Source of the DNA: CAADGU01 sp964581605 | GTDB lineage: Bacteria > Chloroflexota > Anaerolineae > Promineifilales > Promineifilaceae | NCBI GenBank assembly: GCA_964581605.1 | Contig: CAZOPF010000004.1 | Location: 1 to 64,000, forward strand | Length of the DNA stretch: 64,000 nt | Reading direction: 5' to 3' | Shown: positions 8,341 through 16,470 of the stretch, in pieces | Numbering within the stretch: position 1 is the first letter of the stretch | Layout of the letters: every line of letters starts with the position of its first letter | Position numbers and translations under genes: made by a program | The notes under the pieces: generated by a model | What the model saw: only the letters and a program-made list of their open reading frames with translations | Database searches by the model: none | Told to the model about the DNA's origin: nothing

Positions 8341-11300
8341 ATGATCATTCGCTTCAAGTATCTTCTCTCCAGTTTCATACCCTCTTTATTATTGATTATT
8401 TTGCTATGGCCGAATTTTACCCGTGCCGCATTCATAAACGTACCCTACCAGACCATTGCCCCCATTGATGAACCATTGCAGCAGGCCATGGCGGCCACCC
8501 CTCCCGGCCAACTGCTCCGATTCCTGCTCATTTTCCCGCAAAAGGAGACCCTGGCCCCGCTGCCCGACGGGCTGACGGATGTGGAACGACGTGCCCACCT
8601 GATCCAACAACTGCAAACAGCGGCCGTATCCGCCCAGGCAGCCACCCTCTCCCAACTGGCAACCATGCAAGCCGACGGCCGTATCCGCACCATTCGCCCC
8701 CTGTGGATCATCAACGCCATTGCCGTCAGCGGCACGGCCGACGCCATTCTGGAACTGGCTGCCAACCCGGATATTGCCGCAATCCGCCTGGACGCTATTG
8801 TAGACCGCGTCCAGCCAGACGCCGATGATCCCAAAACAAGTTTGCTGCAAACAGGCAGCGACTCCTTCGCCGCTCCAGAAGGTGGGTTGCCCATGCCCTG
8901 GGGTATTCGCCGCGTCAACGCCCCGCACACCTGGCATGGCCTGGGCATTAGCGGCACTGGCGTCACCGTCGGCATTATGGACACCGGCGTAGATTATCAA
9001 CATCCCGTCCTGCTGGAAAATTATCGTGGCTATCTGGGCGGTGGCCTGTTTGAACACACCGGCAACTGGTACGACGCCGCCTCACCCACCGTCACCGTGC
9101 CGGTTGATACTTTCGGGCATGGCACACATGTCGCGGGCACGGCCGTCGGCCAAAACGGCATCGGTGTTGCCCCCGGCGCCAACTGGATCGCCGTCAACAT
9201 CGCTACCCCCTTCGGCCTGATTTATGCCAGCGACGCCCATGCTGGTTTTGAGTGGCTGCTGGCCCCGGCCAATGACCCCGCGCTGGCCCCCGATATTGTG
9301 AATGGCTCCTGGGGTGGCGATGGCGGTATGACGGAATTTTTGCCCGACATCAACTTGCTGCTGGATAGTGGTATCTTGCCCGTATTCTCGGCCGGCAATA
9401 TGGGGCCGTTTACAGCCACCGTGGGCGCGCCGGGCAGCTACCCTGGGGTATTAGCCGTTGGGGCCAGTGATGATGTAGACGAAGTGGCCTGGTTTTCCTC
9501 GTTAGGGCCATCGCCGCTCACCAATGAAATCAAACCGTGGCTGGTTGCACCAGGGGCGCAAACCCTCTCCTCACTGCCGAATGGGTTGTATGGCTATTAC
9601 AATGGCACCTCCATGGCTGCGCCGCATCTCTCTGGCGCGGCCGCGCTGCTGCTTTCGGCCAACAACAATCTATCTATCGAGCAAATTCGGCAGCGGTTGG
9701 CAGAAACGGCCGTGCCCATTTCTACCACCCACCCCAACATGGTCAGCGGCTGGGGGCGGCTGGATGTATATGCGGCCGTGCAGCCCGATGTGGCACACGG
9801 CCGTCTGGTGGGCAATGTCACCAGCAACGGCCAGCCCGTCGCCCACGCCACCATCACCATCACCACGGCCGCCGGGCAATCACTGCCCTACCAGACCGAT
9901 GCCGCTGGCTATTACGAAGCACACCTCCAGCCGGGCCTCTACGCCATTTCCGTCATGCACTTCGGCCACCAATCCTATCAGGTCAACAATTTGGGTGTGC
10001 AACAAGACCAGACAACAACCCGCCACATTTCCCTGGCCCCCCTCCCCACCGGCAGCGTAACCGGCCAGATAGTGGACACCCACACACAACTGCCGTTGCC
10101 CGGTGTATCCGTGTGGGCAGCGAATACGCCGATTCAGGCAGTAACGGGGAACGACGGCCGTTACACCCTCCATCTACCCGCCGGCACATATGCCCTCACC
10201 GCCCGCGCCGACCATTACCGATTGGGCCATTCAACAGTCAATGTGGTGGTTGGCGGCAGCGCGGTGCGTAATTTCTGGCTGCCGCCCGGCCCCATGACCT
10301 TGCTGGTGGACAGCGGCCAGTGGTATTACCGCTCCCAGGCTGCCTATTATCAGGCGGCGCTAGAAGCCATTGGGTATGCCTATGACACCGTTATGGTACG
10401 CCACCCCTGGCGTGATGTGCCCACGAAAGATGATCTGGCCGCTTATGAGCAGGTGGTCTGGGCCGCGCCGTTGGATTCGCCCGGCATTTTGGGCGCGAAC
10501 AACGTCATCACCCACTATTTAGGGCATGGCGGCAACCTGTTGGTGAGCGGCCAGCGTGTGGGGCAGTTTGATGGCGTCGGCTTTAGCACCCAACTCTATT
10601 GGTACGATGATTTGAACGCCAGCTATATGGGCAAGGGTACGGTCAGCGATACGATCAGCGCCGTACCTGGCAATCTGTTCAATGGCTTATCGCTGACGCT
10701 GAACGGCGGCAGCAGTGCCAATAACCAGTTGGAACCAGATGCAGTTGCGCCTATGTATCGGACGCTGGCCGAAGAAACGTTGTTGTATGCTGACGGCCGT
10801 GCCGCCGGGCTGGTTTCCAGTTTGTGCAAGCCGGGGCGGATTGTCTATCTGGGCTTTGGCCTGGAAGGAGTAACGGAAGCGGCCGGCCGGCACGAATTAC
10901 TCAATCGCAGTTTTACATTCTTTGCCACACCCCGCCAGCAATTTGGGGCGCATTGGCTGCCGGAGCGGGTGGATGATTTTGCCGTGCCTGGCGACCATAT
11001 GGTATATACCCTGACGGTGCAGAATTTGAGCGAGATATTGACGGACACTTTTGCGCTGACGGCCGTGACCACCCATTGGAGCAGTTCGCTGGTCACACCT
11101 ACCCTGACATTGGGGCCATGCCAGAAGGGCCGTACCGTACTGCATCTGGATATTCCGGCCAACGCGCCTGATGATTTTTTCCACAGCACAACGGTAACGG
11201 CCGTCTCTGGCAACAACCCTGCCACACATAACCACACCATCCTCACCCACAAAACGCCCGGCCAGATTCTCTTTGTAGATGACGACCGTTGGTACGACGA

Positions 11301-12654
11301 GGACACGCATTTGACCAACGCTCTGGATGCAATCGGATTGGAATATGACGTTTGGGAAACGGGCTGGAAAGATGTGGAGCGGCGTGGCCCACCCCCGGCC
11401 CATTTGCTGCCAGAATATGATTTCATCATCTGGTACACCGGGTATGATTGGTTTGCGCCTGTGCTGCCTGCCGAACGAGATGCCCTGACGGCTTATCTGG
11501 CGCAGGGCGGGCGGCTGTTCCTCACCAGCCAGGACTTTTTGTATTACCATCACAACTCCCCGTTGGCAAAACAATATCTGGGGGTGTGGGATTATCGGGA
11601 AGCGGTTACACCTACACACGCTTTTGGCGGCAACTCGGCGGCCGTTGGCCCTGATCTGGCCGGCCCGCTGGAGTTGGCTCGCGGCCGTTACCTGAACAAT
11701 GGCGATGGCCTCATTCTTACACCCGCCAGCCAGCCGTTTTTCTGGCATAACAGTGGTATGCCCGCCGGGGTGGCCCATAGCGGCCCTGTCTGGCGCTCTG
11801 TTTTTTGGGCTATCCCCTTTGAATGGCTGCCCGATGCACAGGAAGCGGCCGCTATGGATCGTATCATGGGTTGGCTCAGTGATCTCGGCGATTCGACGTT
11901 TGCCGTAGATTCACGGGTGAACACGGCCGCCGCTGCCCGCACCTACACCATCACCTTACGCAACAATCCGCTGGCACCCGCCAACCAGGTGCAGATGGTG
12001 AATGCGTTACCCCCCGAACTGACCCTGTTGCCCGATTCGATTCAGGGTGGGGCCGTGTATGACCCGGTTTGGCACCAGCTCACCTGGCAGGGCAGGCTGG
12101 CCGCTGGCGGTGTGCGCCAGATTGTGTACCAGGCAACGCCCCAGCCGGGTTTGGCGCCGGGCACGGCCGTTACCAATACCCTTTCCATTCATTACAACCG
12201 GCACAACCTGACGTTCCACCGTACGGCCGTGTTTTGGGTTGATGCGCCCGACCTGGCTGCGTCTACGCTGGCGGCCGTTCCCAACCAGCCACAGGTTGCC
12301 ACAGAGGTTGCTTACCTGCTCACGGTGCGAAATGGCGGCCTGGCAACGGCGGGTGCAATTTCCGCCTCTATGCGCCTGCCGGATGATCTGGCCGTCTGGC
12401 CAGGCACGTTGCGGGCCACCGGCGGCCGTGCCTGGCTGGAAGGGCATCGCGTATTCTGGCAGGGGCACCTGGCCCCCGGCCAGGAGGTGCTGGTGCGTAT
12501 TTTGACCAGCCGTGAGGATGATGAACTGCATCAAGATTGGTGGCTGCCGGCAACGGCCGTGGTGCAAGACGGTGTGACGGGAACTGTCTTTAAGGAGCAC
12601 ATTTTGCTTCTTCCCGCCTACAAACAGTACTTCCCCGTCATTTCGCAAAACTGA
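8341..12654 (+). CDS. Secreted subtilisin-like serine peptidase (S8), multidomain
   Basis: A 1437-residue exported peptidase. A signal peptide covers residues 1-30 and a propeptide-like region follows. The S8 catalytic triad is Asp214 (GIMDTGVDYQHP), His260 (FGHGTHVAGT) and Ser424 (NGTSMAAPHLSGAA), with oxyanion Asn321 (NGSWGG). After the protease come two carboxypeptidase-regulatory-like beta domains (about 485-640). Two copies of an unassigned alpha/beta domain follow, opening LLVDSGQWYY and ILFVDDDRWYD (about 650-1090), and then two DUF11-like beta domains. The C-terminus YKQYFPVISQN recalls the YLPLV-type tails of Chloroflexota exported proteins (from memory). It is divergent from the glycan block; a TATAAT lies at 8277-8282, but I see no convincing -35 box. 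Confidence 0.93.
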   Translation: MIIRFKYLLSSFIPSLLLIILLWPNFTRAAFINVPYQTIAPIDEPLQQAMAATPPGQLLRFLLIFPQKETLAPLPDGLTDVERRAHLIQQLQTAAVSAQAATLSQLATMQADGRIRTIRPLWIINAIAVSGTADAILELAANPDIAAIRLDAIVDRVQPDADDPKTSLLQTGSDSFAAPEGGLPMPWGIRRVNAPHTWHGLGISGTGVTVGIMDTGVDYQHPVLLENYRGYLGGGLFEHTGNWYDAASPTVTVPVDTFGHGTHVAGTAVGQNGIGVAPGANWIAVNIATPFGLIYASDAHAGFEWLLAPANDPALAPDIVNGSWGGDGGMTEFLPDINLLLDSGILPVFSAGNMGPFTATVGAPGSYPGVLAVGASDDVDEVAWFSSLGPSPLTNEIKPWLVAPGAQTLSSLPNGLYGYYNGTSMAAPHLSGAAALLLSANNNLSIEQIRQRLAETAVPISTTHPNMVSGWGRLDVYAAVQPDVAHGRLVGNVTSNGQPVAHATITITTAAGQSLPYQTDAAGYYEAHLQPGLYAISVMHFGHQSYQVNNLGVQQDQTTTRHISLAPLPTGSVTGQIVDTHTQLPLPGVSVWAANTPIQAVTGNDGRYTLHLPAGTYALTARADHYRLGHSTVNVVVGGSAVRNFWLPPGPMTLLVDSGQWYYRSQAAYYQAALEAIGYAYDTVMVRHPWRDVPTKDDLAAYEQVVWAAPLDSPGILGANNVITHYLGHGGNLLVSGQRVGQFDGVGFSTQLYWYDDLNASYMGKGTVSDTISAVPGNLFNGLSLTLNGGSSANNQLEPDAVAPMYRTLAEETLLYADGRAAGLVSSLCKPGRIVYLGFGLEGVTEAAGRHELLNRSFTFFATPRQQFGAHWLPERVDDFAVPGDHMVYTLTVQNLSEILTDTFALTAVTTHWSSSLVTPTLTLGPCQKGRTVLHLDIPANAPDDFFHSTTVTAVSGNNPATHNHTILTHKTPGQILFVDDDRWYDEDTHLTNALDAIGLEYDVWETGWKDVERRGPPPAHLLPEYDFIIWYTGYDWFAPVLPAERDALTAYLAQGGRLFLTSQDFLYYHHNSPLAKQYLGVWDYREAVTPTHAFGGNSAAVGPDLAGPLELARGRYLNNGDGLILTPASQPFFWHNSGMPAGVAHSGPVWRSVFWAIPFEWLPDAQEAAAMDRIMGWLSDLGDSTFAVDSRVNTAAAARTYTITLRNNPLAPANQVQMVNALPPELTLLPDSIQGGAVYDPVWHQLTWQGRLAAGGVRQIVYQATPQPGLAPGTAVTNTLSIHYNRHNLTFHRTAVFWVDAPDLAASTLAAVPNQPQVATEVAYLLTVRNGGLATAGAISASMRLPDDLAVWPGTLRATGGRAWLEGHRVFWQGHLAPGQEVLVRILTSREDDELHQDWWLPATAVVQDGVTGTVFKEHILLLPAYKQYFPVISQN

Positions 12655-12705
12655 CGGTCTGGGATAAGATCAGGCAGGAATTTTCACTTTTCTGGTAGAA
12701 AGAGG

Positions 12706-13104
12706 ATGATCAACAAGAACCATAAACAAATTCAAGTGACCTATGTAGAAGATGAACCGAATATCGCCCAGCTACTGGTTAGCGGGCTGGGGTTGTTTGG
12801 CATTCTGGTGCGCCCGGTTTATATGAGCGCGGAGGATTTGCTGGCCCGCATTGACGAGCCGATTTTTACCGAAGCGGATCTCTTTTTCTTTGATATTCGG
12901 CTGCCCAAGATGACGGGTGTGGAGCTGGCAGAGGAGTTGCGGCGGCGGGGAGAGAAACGGCCGTTTGTGTTGGTAAGCGCCTGGCCCCGGCCGTCTGATG
13001 AAATTCTAAACCGGATCAACGCCGCCTTCTTGCCTAAACCATTTGATTTTCCCGATGTCGTGGAAACCATTCAGACGTTAACCGAAAGCCATCCAGCCGA
13101 TTGA
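12706..13104 (+). CDS. Single-domain response regulator (receiver only)
   Basis: The 132-residue protein is a CheY-like receiver. VEDEP gives the acidic pair, FFFDIRLPKMTG holds the phosphorylated Asp, VLVSAWP the switch Ser and LPKPF the conserved Lys. There is no output domain, so it would act by protein contact or as a phosphate relay. It lies 51 bp after the subtilase gene in the same direction and may share its transcript. The start is uncertain: AGAGG directly abuts the ATG at 12706. The partner kinase is not obvious; the nearest histidine kinase is at 28946-31378. Confidence 0.88.
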   Translation: MINKNHKQIQVTYVEDEPNIAQLLVSGLGLFGILVRPVYMSAEDLLARIDEPIFTEADLFFFDIRLPKMTGVELAEELRRRGEKRPFVLVSAWPRPSDEILNRINAAFLPKPFDFPDVVETIQTLTESHPAD

Positions 13105-13105
13105 G

Positions 13106-13161
13106 GGTAGCAGATGGCACATGTCGCCAGCCACCCACCACCAGCTACCTGCCACCTGCCT
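13106..13161. repeat. Phased 7-mer array, eight units, between convergent genes
   Basis: Units read GGTAGCA, GATGGCA, CATGTCG, CCAGCCA, CCCACCA, CCAGCTA, CCTGCCA, CCTGCCT. The GG-rich left units are the inverse of the CC-rich right ones. The array begins one base after the response-regulator stop and contains the stop and last codons of the YbaK gene (13145 onward, minus strand), so the end of that protein is repeat-encoded. Confidence 0.75.
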
Positions 13162-13651
13162 GCTCCGATACATCTGCCACCTTTGCCCCCGTCACCTTTA
13201 CCAGATCAGCCACCTTTAATTTCACATCCAGCCCCCTCTGCCCGGCACTGACCAAAATATGCTCAAAAGCGGCGGCCGTTGCGTCCAGATACACCCCAAA
13301 ACCTTTATTCAGCAGTGCCAGCGCAGAAATGCCACCCACCTGCAACCCGGTCAGGGCCTCCGCCTCCTTGTGGCTGGCCATCTGCACTTTTTTAGCCCCT
13401 ACTAGCTGTGCCACCTTTTTTAGATCAAGCTGCCGGTCGGCTGGAATCATCAGCAGCAGCGGTTTGGCGGCACGGCCGCTGGTTCCGGGCGGCAAGACAA
13501 CCAGCGTTTTGAAGACCTGGCCGGCCGGAATCCCTAATACGGCCGCAATCTCTTCCGCATCCCGCATATGTTCCGGGTAAGGGATTGTTTCATAAGGGAT
13601 TTTCTTTCCTTCCAACAGCTTCATCGCCAATGTTTTGGTATAAGACATCAT
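13145..13651 (-). CDS. ybaK: Cys-tRNA(Pro)/Cys-tRNA deacylase, YbaK/EbsC family
   Basis: This 168-residue trans-editing enzyme would hydrolyse Cys mischarged on tRNA(Pro). It has the YbaK fold signatures FKTLVV, the catalytic-lysine region KKVAQLVGAKKVQMA, and GGISALALLNKGFGVYLD. The longer frame starting at 13801 is rejected because ATG 13651 has AGGAG five bases upstream and matches where the family normally begins (YTKTLAMKLLEGKKIPYE). It is divergent from the EF-G-like gene. The final residues SEQAGGR come from the 7-mer array. Confidence 0.9.
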   Translation of the reverse strand: MMSYTKTLAMKLLEGKKIPYETIPYPEHMRDAEEIAAVLGIPAGQVFKTLVVLPPGTSGRAAKPLLLMIPADRQLDLKKVAQLVGAKKVQMASHKEAEALTGLQVGGISALALLNKGFGVYLDATAAAFEHILVSAGQRGLDVKLKVADLVKVTGAKVADVSEQAGGR

Positions 13652-13670
13652 CCACGCTCCTGTTGCAATA

Positions 13671-13712
13671 GTGACTGGTGACTGGCGGCCCCTACCAGCC
13701 ATCAGCCACCAT
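13671..13712. repeat. Phased 7-mer array, six units
   Basis: Units GTGACTG, GTGACTG, GCGGCCC, CTACCAG, CCATCAG, CCACCAT form an inverted array upstream of the YbaK start. It ends about 20 bp before the EF-G promoter. Confidence 0.65.
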
Positions 13713-13730
13713 TTTATCCTTCTTCCTGTT

Positions 13731-13759
13731 TTGACAACCCCCCCTCTTTCGTCTACAAT
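13731..13759 (+). promoter_or_regulatory. Sigma-70-type promoter for the EF-G-like gene
   Basis: TTGACA (13731-13736), a 17-base spacer and TACAAT (13754-13759). This is a near-consensus housekeeping promoter, 73 bases before the start at 13832. Confidence 0.8.
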
Positions 13760-13831
13760 CCGCCAGCCGATGGAGAAAAACCGCTTACCCAACAAATCCA
13801 ATTAAACTCAAATAGAAGAGGTTCTTAGCGC

Positions 13832-15907
13832 ATGAAAGAGTATAAGACAAGTCAGATTCGCAACGTGGCTCTCATCTCTCATAATGGCGCGGGCAAGACG
13901 ACCTTTGTTGAGCGGGCATTGTTCAACACAGGCGCTACCACGCGCATGGGCAATGTGCAAAATGGCACGGCCGTAATGGATTTTGAAGAAGAAGAGATAG
14001 CACGCAACAGTTCGGTGGCTACGGCCGTTGCACCTATTGAATGGCGTGACCACAAACTCAACATCCTCGACACCCCCGGTTTTGCCGATTTTATTGGCGA
14101 AGTGAATGCCGCCCTGCGCGTCGTCGAAGGGGCAATGGTCTTTGTCGAGGCTGTCGCTGGCGTGGAAGTGGGCACAGAACAGGTATGGCAGGCCGCTCTG
14201 GAACGCCATTTGCCTCGTGTTGTCGTCATTAACAAAATGGATCGGGACAATGTGCGTGCCCAACGCGCCCTCAACAGTGTGAAGGATCATCTAAAAGGTA
14301 ATTTTGTGCCCCTGCAATTACCCATCGGCGAAGGCCCCTCGTTCAAAGGGGTGGTAGATTTGCTTTCTATGGAAGCACGCCTGGGCGATAAAGACGCGCG
14401 TGGGCCTATACCGCCAGACCTGGTGGAAGCAGCCGAAGCCGCCCATATGGCCGTTATTGAAGCGGCCGCTGAGGGCGACGATGCCCTGATGGAAAAGTAT
14501 TTTGAGGAAGATACCCTGCCAGATGAAGATATTGTACGGGGTTTAAGATTGGCAATGAAACAAGGATTGTGTATCCCGGTGTTATACAGCGCCCCACAAT
14601 CCGGCATTGCCGTGGTGCCGGTGTTGAATGCGATGATGCGTTTGCTGCCGGGGCCGGATGAGGTGGGGGCGTTTACGGCCGTCAATGCGGCCGGCGCAAC
14701 GGTCGAATACCCCGTGAGCGACACATCTCCCCTGGCGGCATTTGTCTTCAAAACACGCGAAGACCCCTATGGCAAAATGAGCTTTTTGCGCGTCTACGGT
14801 GGCATCCTTTCCTCAGACAGCCGCGTGTGGGACGCCAATGCCGACGCCGAAGTTCGGGTAGGGTCATTACAAATCCTGCGCGGCAAAGAACAACTGCCCA
14901 TCGCCCATTTACACGCTGGAGACATCGGCGCTGTCGTGAAATTGGGCGAAACCGGCACAAACGACACCTTGTGTGATCGTGGCAATAAGCTGAAAATGGC
15001 GAGTATCCAACAACCACCACCCATTGCCCAGGTAGCCATACATCCCGTCAGCCAATCGGACGTTGCTAAACTGAGCCAATCCCTCAACCGCCTGGTTGCT
15101 GAGGATCTCACCTTGCACTGGCATACCGAAACAGCTACCCATGAAACAATTTTGGCCGGTATGGGCAATACCCATCTGGAGATTGCCGTTAAAAAGGCAC
15201 AACACAAATTCGGCGTCAACATGACCACCAGCATCCCGCTCATTCCTTATCGGGAAACAATTACCCGCACCGCGCAGGCCGAATATACTCACAAGAAACA
15301 AACCGGCGGCGCAGGTCAATATGCCCGTGTTCTCTTGCGCGTGGAATCGCTGGATGACGACGCCACCTTTGATTTTGCCTCCGAGATATTTGGAGGGGCC
15401 ATTTCCGCACCATTTGTAGCCGCCACAGAAAAAGGGTGTCGGCAGGCATTAGAATCGGGGCCAATTGCCGGTTATCCGGTGGTTGGTGTGAAGGCCATTG
15501 TGTATGACGGCAAGGAGCACCCGGTGGATTCTAAAGAAATTGCCTTCCAAACGGCCGGGCGCGAAGGATTCAAAAAAGCGATGATGGAAGCAGGCCCGGT
15601 GATGCTGGAGCCTATTTACCTGGTGACGATTTCCGTACCGGCCGATAATATGGGTGATATTATGGGCGACTTGAATACCCGGCGGGCACGAGTGCTGGGG
15701 ATGGATCAGGATGGTATTAAAAGCATCGTGAAAGCGGAAGTGCCTTTGGCGGAGATGCAGACTTATTCTGCTGACCTGCGTTCCATGACGCAAGGGCGGG
15801 GTGTGTTTAGCATGGTCTTTCAGAATTACGGCCGTGTCCCCACCCATATGCAAGAAAAAATTGCTGCCGAAGCCAGGGCGCGTCGTGAAGAACACGCCAT
15901 CCATTGA
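13832..15907 (+). CDS. Elongation factor G-like translational GTPase
   Basis: The 691-residue protein has the EF-G domain order: GTPase with G1 SHNGAGKTT, G3 DTPGFADF and G4 NKMDRD, then the beta-barrel, and domains III-V ending in the EF-G C-terminal fold (MGDIMGDLNTRRARVLGMDQ). The G1 loop HNGAGKTT differs from the HIDAGKTT of canonical EF-G and is typical of the second, EF-G-like paralogue of many bacteria, whose role in translocation or stress is not settled. No ribosomal genes flank it, which also argues against the str-operon fusA. A strong promoter lies upstream and a clear terminator downstream, so it is probably a single-gene unit. Confidence 0.92.
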   Translation: MKEYKTSQIRNVALISHNGAGKTTFVERALFNTGATTRMGNVQNGTAVMDFEEEEIARNSSVATAVAPIEWRDHKLNILDTPGFADFIGEVNAALRVVEGAMVFVEAVAGVEVGTEQVWQAALERHLPRVVVINKMDRDNVRAQRALNSVKDHLKGNFVPLQLPIGEGPSFKGVVDLLSMEARLGDKDARGPIPPDLVEAAEAAHMAVIEAAAEGDDALMEKYFEEDTLPDEDIVRGLRLAMKQGLCIPVLYSAPQSGIAVVPVLNAMMRLLPGPDEVGAFTAVNAAGATVEYPVSDTSPLAAFVFKTREDPYGKMSFLRVYGGILSSDSRVWDANADAEVRVGSLQILRGKEQLPIAHLHAGDIGAVVKLGETGTNDTLCDRGNKLKMASIQQPPPIAQVAIHPVSQSDVAKLSQSLNRLVAEDLTLHWHTETATHETILAGMGNTHLEIAVKKAQHKFGVNMTTSIPLIPYRETITRTAQAEYTHKKQTGGAGQYARVLLRVESLDDDATFDFASEIFGGAISAPFVAATEKGCRQALESGPIAGYPVVGVKAIVYDGKEHPVDSKEIAFQTAGREGFKKAMMEAGPVMLEPIYLVTISVPADNMGDIMGDLNTRRARVLGMDQDGIKSIVKAEVPLAEMQTYSADLRSMTQGRGVFSMVFQNYGRVPTHMQEKIAAEARARREEHAIH

Positions 15908-15913
15908 GCAAAG

Positions 15914-15942
15914 AAAAAGGGCGCTGAATCAGCGCCCTTTTT
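15914..15942. terminator. Bidirectional intrinsic terminator
   Basis: The stem AAAAAGGGCGCTGA pairs perfectly with TCAGCGCCCTTTTT, flanked by A and T tracts. It can end transcription from both the EF-G-like gene (left) and mscL (right), which converge here. Confidence 0.92.
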
Positions 15943-15952
15943 GATTCTCTCC

Positions 15953-16324
15953 TTATTCCTTGAGCAAATCTCGAATCTCGCGCAGCAGCAGCACATCTTC
16001 AGATGGCGTTGCCGGGGTGGCTGGTAGCTCTTCCTTTTTGCGGGCCAACTGGTTGTAATAGCGCACCACCAGAAACACGACGAAAGTGATGATCAGAAAG
16101 TTGACGATGGCTTGCAAAAAATTGCCATAGGTGACAGTCGCCTTACCCACCTGCACCGTCATGCTGGCAAAATTCAGCCCGCCCAACAGGATGCCAATGA
16201 GCGGCATAATGATGTCATCTACCAACGAGCGCACAATTGCTGTAAAGGCAGCACCCAAAATCACGGCCACTGCCAGATCAATCACATTCCCACGATTCAA
16301 AAATTCCCGAAACTCTTTTAACAT
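15953..16324 (-). CDS. mscL: Large-conductance mechanosensitive channel MscL
   Basis: The 123-residue inner-membrane channel releases solutes on hypo-osmotic shock. It begins MLKEFREFLNRGNVIDLAVA, the amphipathic N-terminal helix and pore-lining TM1 with GAAF. TM2 is FLIITFVVFLVVRYYN, and a charged C-terminal helix ends in LLLREIRDLLKE. Length and motifs are normal. ATG 16324 has GGTGG seven bases upstream. It is convergent with the EF-G-like gene through the shared terminator. Confidence 0.97.
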   Translation of the reverse strand: MLKEFREFLNRGNVIDLAVAVILGAAFTAIVRSLVDDIIMPLIGILLGGLNFASMTVQVGKATVTYGNFLQAIVNFLIITFVVFLVVRYYNQLARKKEELPATPATPSEDVLLLREIRDLLKE

Positions 16325-16347
16325 CTTTTTCCACCTTCATAAATGTA

Positions 16348-16369
16348 GTGCGATTTTGCCAAATCGCAC
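16348..16369. repeat. Palindrome GTGCGATTTTGCCAAATCGCAC
   Basis: A 22-base inverted repeat with one mismatched pair, just upstream of mscL. A close relative (GCGATTTGGCAAATCGC) lies at 35261-35277. Confidence 0.7.
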
Positions 16370-16386
16370 AATGGTTTCGAAATAGG

Positions 16387-16421
16387 GGCTGGTGGTTAGT
16401 GGCCCGTACCAGCAACCATCT
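16387..16421. repeat. Phased 7-mer array, five units
   Basis: Units GGCTGGT, GGTTAGT, GGCCCGT, ACCAGCA, ACCATCT, with the last two inverse to the first ones. It lies between the MerR/B12 gene end and mscL. Confidence 0.65.
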
Positions 16422-16470
16422 CCCTATTTTCATTTATCGTGCTACGTCACCGCCCATGTAAACTCCGGTG

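Noticed and set aside
8404..9057. 217-codon open frame opposite the subtilase start
   Set aside because: It lies opposite the propeptide and catalytic Asp region; the translation is Gly/Gln-rich without motifs.
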